Shown here piece by piece: positions 57,571 to 64,000 of a stretch of DNA of 64,000 bases. The stretch spans positions 22,856,501-22,920,500 of the forward strand of contig JAPQWV010000002.1 of assembly GCA_027422505.1 (NCBI GenBank), given 5' to 3'. Position 1 is the stretch's first letter; each line of letters starts with the position of its first letter. Below the pieces are notes generated by a model. The model made no database searches and was not told where the DNA came from. It saw only the letters and a list, made by a program, of their open reading frames with translations. The position numbers and the translations under genes are program-made. The DNA is from Craterostigma plantagineum (Eukaryota > Streptophyta > Magnoliopsida > Lamiales > Linderniaceae).

Positions 57571-59640
57571 AGTTGTTTTTCGCAAACTAATCTTTAAATG
57601 ATTCGTACATTCTTCCAAATGCGAAGAACACCCTTACAACTACAATACACAAAACATCTTCAGAATACCAAATCACTTCAACAACGAAAACCATGAAAAG
57701 AGCCAGTACGACTTGTAAGAAACCAAAATAGAACTGCCATTAAAACAATGAACAAGCACATAAGAAGCGAAATCTCCAGCACTAACATATTCAAGTTGCG
57801 ATTAAAACGACGTATTAACTCTGAGTGTTCCTTGTTCCCTTCTTGGTCTTGCTGCTGATTCTAGTTCATCTTTGGGAACTCTATTCGTTTGAATGAATGG
57901 TTTACGGTATTACCATGTCGTTCTAATCGCGTCTACTTACAGGCACGGATCCAACAATGGAATCGCTAGTCGCGAAAACAAAATTAATGATACATACGAA
58001 CTTTTGACTTGAGGGCTCAGCGCCGCGAACGAAAGCGATGCTTTCTTTGTCGATTATCGGATTCTGCCTCATAGAAATCGATCTAGGAAAACTCGTTGAT
58101 TTGATATCAATTTTTGGGGCCTAGTATCATAGATTAGTTGAACATTTTACATTTGACAGCCTTAGGCGATTCTCTTCAACTTTTCTTTAATCAATTTTTG
58201 GGTACAAATTCTAAAGTTAGAAATTGTTTAAACTCTGTCAAAGCTGATTTGCCCAATTTCAAATTCATCTCGGCGAATACAAGAATCGTCTGATCTATCA
58301 AACTTGCCTGACACAAGGAATTTCCATCAAATACAAGAAACGGCCGAATTGGCAAAACGCCCGATTCATCAAAAAGGTGCCCGATTTCGAAATCGGCCAA
58401 ATTACTTTGTTAAAATACCTCTCAGCGATTCTTCAAAATCGCCCGATTTATCTAGGCGCTTGATTCTTCCAGTTGCCCAATTTATCCAATCGTCCGATTA
58501 TGCCATTCAGCTAAGTATATCTCTCGGCAATTTGTCATTCGCCCGATTCTAAAATCGGTCGCTTTAGTACAGTAAACCTCCTTGGTATAAATAGGAAATC
58601 GCCCGATTCCTTATCACTTTCCCCAAATTTACGCGATTTTCAGTCTAAAAACTCTCTACACTTAAAACGAACTTCGTCAATTCTCTTTCTTTCTGCTTCA
58701 ATCCAGCTCCTTATCAGCTTTTCTACACATCTCAACTCAATTTCGGTAATAAAATCCCTAAATTTACAAGTATTCCCTGGTGCATTACTCGTTTTGCAGG
58801 ATTTGTTAGTTAGGGTTCGTGAGTTTTCTTAATCGCTGACACTTCTCTGATTTGCCCTAGTAGAAATTTCCCTTCGCAGCTTAGGATTCATGTGTTTATT
58901 TCAAATGTCGAAACTCCATTTGCAGATTTGTACTGATTCGACTTACAACCCTAATCTCCATCGCCCGATTTGACTTTCGGGTTTGAATTTTGAACTTCAA
59001 AGCGCATTTATTTTTAATGTTTCAAATCGCCCGATTTTCTACTCTATCTCAGTCGCCGAATCATTTGAATTTTAAATTGAAAATCCAAAATGAATCGCCT
59101 GATTCTACACTGCATCTTAATCGATCGATTCAATCGACTGTAGCCAAATGTTAATTTTCAATCGCCAGATTTAGCCTTCTGCTGAAATCGCCCGATTCCG
59201 TTGATGTTGCTAAAAGTCGTGAAACAATCACCCGATTCTACCCTCCGAATGAATCGCCCGATTTCGTCAATTTAACTTACAGTCAACACCCGATTTTGGC
59301 TTATGCATTAATCAGTCGATTTCATCAATTTTGCTTAAAGTCTATCCCCTGATTCTACCTTTAATAGTTTTCAGATTGAATTTACTTGATTATCACTCGC
59401 CCGATTCTCACTTTGAAATTCAATCATTAGAATCGCTCGCTTTTGCAAAATTCACGTGATTCTTCATTGCGAAGCTATCCAATCGTTCGATTAATCTCAA
59501 ACTGAATGTGCAAACGGAAATTCTCTAAGTCTCATGACCTACAAATTTTCAAATCGTGTGAACTTACATTTCTTTATTTCTATGAATCCGTTCAGCTAAT
59601 ACCTACTAATACTTCAACCTTATTTTCCAGATTGATCACT
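57571..59640 (+). repeat. Non-coding spacer between pol and ORF3, rich in the TCGCCCGATT motif
   Basis: No ORF with a known domain is present. The word CGCCCGATT occurs exactly about nine times between 58360 and 59410 (for example near 58362, 58440, 58541, 58590, 58963, 59026, 59189, 59255 and 59398), with many one- or two-base variants. Thus ORF3 is preceded by a leader of the same style as gag. A pyrimidine-rich stretch near 58680-58720 and the context suggest this could be transcribed leader. Confidence 0.75.
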
Positions 59641-62600
59641 ATGGTGCGAGAAATTGACGACGTTTTCCCTACTAAAGATTGGGCTCAAAGACTTCCAAAT
59701 AACGTCCAGTTAGATTTTGAAATACCCAATGCCTCGACCCTATCATCCTAATAATCCTTCAAAAACCATCCTCTGAAAAATGCCTTTTGTATAATCGAGC
59801 GTGTCCCCGAAGTATACGTGCAACAATTTTGGGCCACGCTCCAAACCCAACAGACAACCCACAAACTACCCGCCTCTCCGCTCATATTGGAAACACCATT
59901 GTCGTTCTGACCCCAGCCACCATATGCTCCCAACTAAACCTACCAACATCACTTAACTACGAAAAACATCCCACTACTGATAATCCAATTGCAGACTTCC
60001 TCTTCATGGGATACAAACAAAACGCCCAAAAATCCATTCATCTCCCTGACTTCTGCGCCAAAGACATACCTCAACCCTGGCGTACGCTATTCCTAATTGT
60101 CAACAAGTGCTTGTCTCCTAAGCACACAGGGTCAGACCGCTGCAACTGCCAAATAATGCTGATGTTCCACGGAATCGTCTTCAACAGAAACTACGATGTC
60201 GCCCAATTGATATGGTCTGACCTTCTTGACCAACTGGGATGACGGAAGTTCGGATTAACCAAGGTCCTCCCATACCTACGATGGCTTCCCGTCTTCGTCC
60301 GACATTTCCTAGACCTCCACCCTGAGATTGAATGCCGTTCCTAGGCCGAAGGTTACGAAATCCCCAAACTTGGCAAAATACAATCAACCAAGACCAAGTC
60401 CAAATTTGATGCAGAGGGCATGCTTTTGGGGGAACATCTTCTACAACTCCTCAAGAAAACAGATCATGTACGTGAAGCCCATCTACGAGCAAATAACCTC
60501 GACGAAATTGCCACGGTTCAACACAACCCAGTTGAACCTAACCCCGGGACTAGCCATCCCCACCAGCCAAGTCTAGGTCTAGGACAATCCGCATCCTCAA
60601 AACAAAAACAAAAGAGAAAATTAAAGGGGGATGACGAAAACAGCAAGAAGTAACGGAGTACCAAACAAAAAGACGACTGTCCTCCTCCTCCCTCCAGTCC
60701 ACAAATAGCCTAGACCGAGCCCATAGGTACAGGGGATGACTTTGTCTTCCCCCGAATAGAAGTCACGACATCTGGTCCAATCGCGCAAAGTACCCAACCT
60801 ACCCACTCAATCATCTCCCAACAGATGATTGCTTCATATAACACGAGGAGCCACGACAACCATCACAGCCTCATTCGGAGCCGGTTGATGTTACTTCAAG
60901 CAGTCCTCAGCCTCATACTGCACCTTCTTTGACCACATCGAGTCTACTGTCCTCATTTACTAGGACACAAACACCATTTGCTGCACCTCTTGATCTTAGT
61001 GACAGAATGCTACATCATGTCTCCGAACTCGAAGCTAGTACGGAACAGAGCGGAAGACCCACATTAGTCAATATCACAGCAGCTACTGACTTGGGCCATA
61101 GTCTGAGTTCGTCTCAGCATCGATGTCAACGGTGAGCATGCGTGGCCCCGGTTACTCAAGTCCTATGCAAACAGGTGGCACATCAGGTACACCTTCTGAT
61201 GTTGTGACGACGGAACGTCTTCGTGACTCCGTCCCGTTATTTTCCCCGTTCGTGACGATGGCTACCCTTAATGCCATGCTTGATGCTCGACTCGCCGAGT
61301 CCGCGAAATGCCTCGAAGACTCCATCATGACCTGCGTGTACGATGCAATTGGCACATCAACTCGCGACAAAGGCAAAGCCGCCGTCACCGAAGAAGAACG
61401 TCCTCAACCTGGTTCGTCTGCTGATCCCGACAGAGGCTATGGAACGTTTCGGTAACGAAACTCATTGACGTCGTAATAGCCAGACTCCGCTCCGCACCGA
61501 AACGCACAGAATATAAAGCGGAGGTACTTCAACGTCTCGAGCTTCCGTTCACCTGACGAGGCGAGGCCAAGCCGTCCAGTCAGCCACGTGACGACACTGA
61601 TGATGAAGGCCGTCCCGAGGGGTAGAAGACACAAGAGCCTCAGCCTCACCTGCAGCAGACAACTCGAACCCAAACACCCACACAAACAAAAAAAATCCAC
61701 CCGAACTACTACCAAAGCAACCCAACAGGGCTTCTCATCAGCCCACACTACATCCACCACCCACGACGTAGCCACTATAAGCCCTTTCCTTTCTATTCCC
61801 TTGAATCCTTCATCATCTCCAATCTTATCTCCTAGACAGATGAACATATCGTATCTCTCGAAGAACTTTATAATCCTCACACAACCGTCGAGAAATACAT
61901 CTTGAACGATGATTGGATAACAAAGCCAATGGATCCAGCCATGGCCAAGCACTTAATGGAGAATGCAAGATACTTCGTTGGCCCATATTGACGACGATGA
62001 ACTCGAGGAAGGTGAAGACTACGAGCTGACATTCCCGAACTTCTCGAGATTCTCAAACACACCGTCGTCGATGAGGAGTGCCCTCCCCTGAAGTCGAAGA
62101 TAAGAGAAGAACTGACTGAAGTCGAAGACGAGTGCCCTACCATGGGAAAATGCCAAAGTAGTTGCTCCTTATCAAGAAGAAATACGAAGGAGAATCTGGA
62201 GGAAGGGAGACAGCATTAAGAAGTTAGACGAGCTGGAACTAAGAGGCCTAACCCATCTTTCAAGACCAACTATCGTTCGGTATCTGCTATCTCTCCCTCG
62301 AGGACTTATGATCAAAGGAGGAGCTGATGTTGATACTCTTCGGAGAGAAGAAAAGGAACGAGCCAGAATCAGTGCAATCATGGGGGTACGCCGAGCTCGC
62401 CTTGACTTCTACGAATTCCCTATCTAGAAGGTACGACGATTAGATGGAACGATTGAATAACTGACTGAAGGCGACCTCTCCTACATCAGAGATGAGGACA
62501 TTGATTAGATGGTCGGACATGCTCCTTGGAACACTTTAGAATCCAGATCTCAAAGTTGGATATGTAGCTCTTAAACGATTTATGATGCGCCAAGTCAAGT

Positions 62601-63039
62601 TCAACGCAACCCGCGACCTCCAAATGGCAGTGGAAAGCAATATGAAGAGGGTAAACCTCACAAAGGCGTCCTTCGAAGTTCCAGACTCAGGTTTTGGTGA
62701 AGGCCACATAATTAATGAAGACAACGATCCGTCAGTGGTCTACATTAATTACAAGGGAGAGAAAAAACTAATGAAGACATCAGAGATTAACAAGTTCAGG
62801 GACGATACTCTTCTAATCATCCGGAACAAACTCAGAAGCATTCTCGAGCAGCTAAGAAATGAACAACACGAAGTCCAAGCAAAGTACATCAAGTTGATCG
62901 AAACCATATGTGAGGGAATATCATATCGAAGAAGTTTGCGGTCGTACGAGCATTTCTTAGGACTTAGAAAATCTCCATATGTGAGCCCCAAGAAAAGGAA
63001 GAACCGAAAGACATCAACAAGAGGACGAGGATACTAAGG
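59641..63039 (+). pseudogene. ORF3 region of the 14.1-kb element (putative plant transposon protein domain), broken
   Basis: It starts MVREIDDVFPTKDWAQRLPN at 59641. After stops it continues CPRSIRATILGHAPNPTDNP, FLFMGYKQNAQKSIHLPDFC and LFLIVNKCLSPKHTGSDRCN (59787-60242). It passes an in-frame TGA into KFGLTKVLPYLRWLPVFVRH. A low-complexity middle (60420-61455) follows. The C-terminal part (about 62380-63036) reads LTEGDLSYIRDEDID and LKRFMMRQVKFNATRDLQMA, then KSPYVSPKKRKNRKTS, ending just before the polypurine tract. The first block resembles a domain annotated in plant databases as putative plant transposon protein. The last resembles the tail seen after pol in many eudicot Copia copies. 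Whether it is an envelope-like protein is unproven. I see no signal peptide or membrane span. Confidence 0.65.
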
Positions 63040-63046
63040 GGGAGAT

Positions 63047-63312
63047 TGTTAGGATTATTTGTAGTGTCCTCTATTATAGTAGTAGTTTGGGAGACAATCT
63101 GTATTTAGTAAGAGTTTGGTACTTGGGCTCTAATATACCAAAGAGTTGTGGTATATAAAGCCCATAATTACCCTTGTTAGGATTTATCAAAAGAAATTGT
63201 GTTTGAAGCCGCTCTCGTTAAACACACACACGAACATACACTACAAGGTGCTTCATACGCTTTAATCTTTCTAATAATCTTTTGATCTTGTTTGGTAACA
63301 AGTGGACCAACA
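63047..63312 (+). repeat. 3' LTR of the 14.1-kb element
   Basis: 266 bp, TGTTAGGATTATTTG...GTGGACCAACA, preceded by the polypurine tract AAGGGGGAG and followed by the AGATT target duplication. Confidence 0.92.
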
Positions 63313-63317
63313 AGATT

Positions 63318-64000
63318 GGCTACGAGCCTGTCTACATGAAGAACATTGCTCAGCTTGGGAAAGTAGGGCACGTTCAATCTGTCTCGACCGAGAATCCGTC
63401 CTTTAGCACCCCATCCGAACGTCACAGATCCACTCCTTAAAGGCACGTAATCACATAGATACTCTTTGGTACCCGTCATATGTCGGGAACACCCGTTATC
63501 GAAGTACCAAGAACCTGTCACGTTAGCTCGCAAAGAGGTATACACAACATTCACTTATGCACGGATTTCCATATCTAAACTTTCATAGATGATAAAACAC
63601 CATTTGGGTTACCAGAATTTGAATGTGAGCCAGTTGAACCTTCTCCAGACATACCTTTCAACACTGATTTCTCAATGTTGAGCGGGATGTTGGATGACAT
63701 TTCAGCCGACATCGATTTCTTTGCAGAAATCTCCCCTTCAATTTCCAGCAATATGGCTTAATATGACCAGGCAGCTTGCAAAGGTTACACTTAAACTTTC
63801 TATTCTTAGACATACTAGCAGCAAGCTTAGGACTCTTCTTAACGACTAAATTCTCATTACTTTCGATACTACCATGCTCGGCATTTAACAAAGACTATCT
63901 TAGGTCTATCATGAATAACAGAATCAGAAGTATTCGTAGGCTGAGAGTTAAATCCTAAACCTTGCTTATCAAACATACCTAATGATAATACCTCATCAAG
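63318..64000 (-). pseudogene. Outer Copia gag zinc knuckle and protease start
   Basis: The minus strand reads WYFDNGCSRHMTGTKEYL (about 63460-63515), a Copia protease DxGCSxHM motif with N in place of the usual second-position S. It continues GRILGRDRLNVPYFPKL up to the insertion point. In gag, CNLCKLPGHIKPYCWKL (about 63740-63790) is a CCHC-type knuckle. This is the upstream half of the element whose pol resumes at 49208. The start of gag and the 5' LTR lie outside the window. Confidence 0.85.

Larger units (their letters stand above)
49213..63312 (+). mobile_element. 14.1-kb Sirevirus-like Copia element with a third ORF region, nested in the outer Copia
   Basis: Perfect 5-bp target duplication AGATT (49208-49212, 63313-63317). 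The LTRs are 49213-49511 (299 bp) and 63047-63312 (266 bp), both TGTTAGGAT...GGACCAACA. A primer-binding site GCGGTATCAGAGC follows the 5' LTR at 49513, one base different from the usual TGGTATCAGAGC. The order is gag, protease, integrase, RT, RNase H, then several AGGGGGAG repeats, a long leader-like tract, ORF3 and a polypurine tract (AAGGGGGAG, 63036-63044). Stops and frameshifts in every ORF show the copy is dead. Confidence 0.92.
44487..64000 (-). mobile_element. Outer minus-strand Copia element, split by a 14.1-kb insertion and running off the right edge
   Basis: Pol text on the minus strand from 49208 down to 46410 continues, across the inserted plus-strand element, into gag and protease text at 63318-64000. 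The join is exact at the duplicated AGATT (49208-49212 and 63313-63317). Order in reading direction: gag, protease, [insertion], GAG pre-integrase, integrase, RT, RNase H, 3' untranslated region with CTCCCCC-rich repeats (45150-45260), 3' LTR. Multiple frame breaks make it inactive. Confidence 0.88.

Noticed and set aside
61437..61952. A 171-codon minus-strand ORF
   Set aside because: It runs opposite the degenerate ORF3 region, has no known domain, and fits a chance or shadow frame.

Overview
The window is nuclear DNA of a flowering plant, very probably a eudicot. This is inferred from split genes with GT-AG introns, plant-only families (R2R3-MYB, NOI/RIN4-like, arabinogalactan protein, plant mobile domain) and the transposon types present. 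About two thirds of it is transposable-element sequence. The real genes form a compact island from about 25.8 to 40.1 kb.

Layout. 1-0.9 kb: plant-mobile-domain fragment running off the left edge, with a palindromic minisatellite behind it. 2.3-7.2 kb: degenerate L1-type LINE with a candidate 8-bp target duplication. 9.9-10.4 kb: 456-bp hAT-type miniature element. 10.5-11.4 kb: R2R3-MYB pseudogene with correct splice sites but two in-frame stops. 11.6-22.6 kb: a foldback-like inverted repeat split by a 9.6-kb minus-strand Copia element (target duplication ATTTG). 22.7-25.6 kb: Stowaway MITE, long-TIR MITE, short Helitron and an LTR-like block.

Gene island. NOI-domain gene (+, 26.1-26.7 kb, with a 9-nt first coding exon); arabinogalactan protein (-, 27.6-27.9 kb); ESF2/ABT1-like ribosome-biogenesis factor (-, 28.3-29.7 kb, 7 exons); unknown basic protein (-, 31.0-31.5 kb); 855-bp hAT element (31.7-32.6 kb); uridine kinase/UPRT-like gene (+, 34.5-37.1 kb, 14 exons); TruB-family pseudouridine synthase (-, 37.5-40.1 kb, 9 exons). 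Reading each exon chain through gave an unbroken frame. Three genes concern RNA or uridine metabolism, but nothing shows co-regulation. UKL and TruB converge with 443 bp between their stop codons.

Right third. A tRNA-type SINE (40.2-40.5 kb) and a Copia-like element without visible pol (about 42.0-44.0 kb) precede a three-level nest. A minus-strand Copia (44.5 kb to beyond the right edge) is split by a 14.1-kb plus-strand Sirevirus-like Copia (49,213-63,312; target duplication AGATT). That element carries a third ORF region after pol and is itself interrupted by a 458-bp Cassandra-type LTR containing 5S rRNA-like sequence (53,992-54,449; target duplication CTACT). The most unusual signals are the 5S-bearing insertion, the TCGCCCGATT-like motif repeated upstream of both gag and ORF3 of the 14-kb element, the mismatched LTR halves of the 11.8-21.4 kb Copia, and the MYB pseudogene broken only by point changes.
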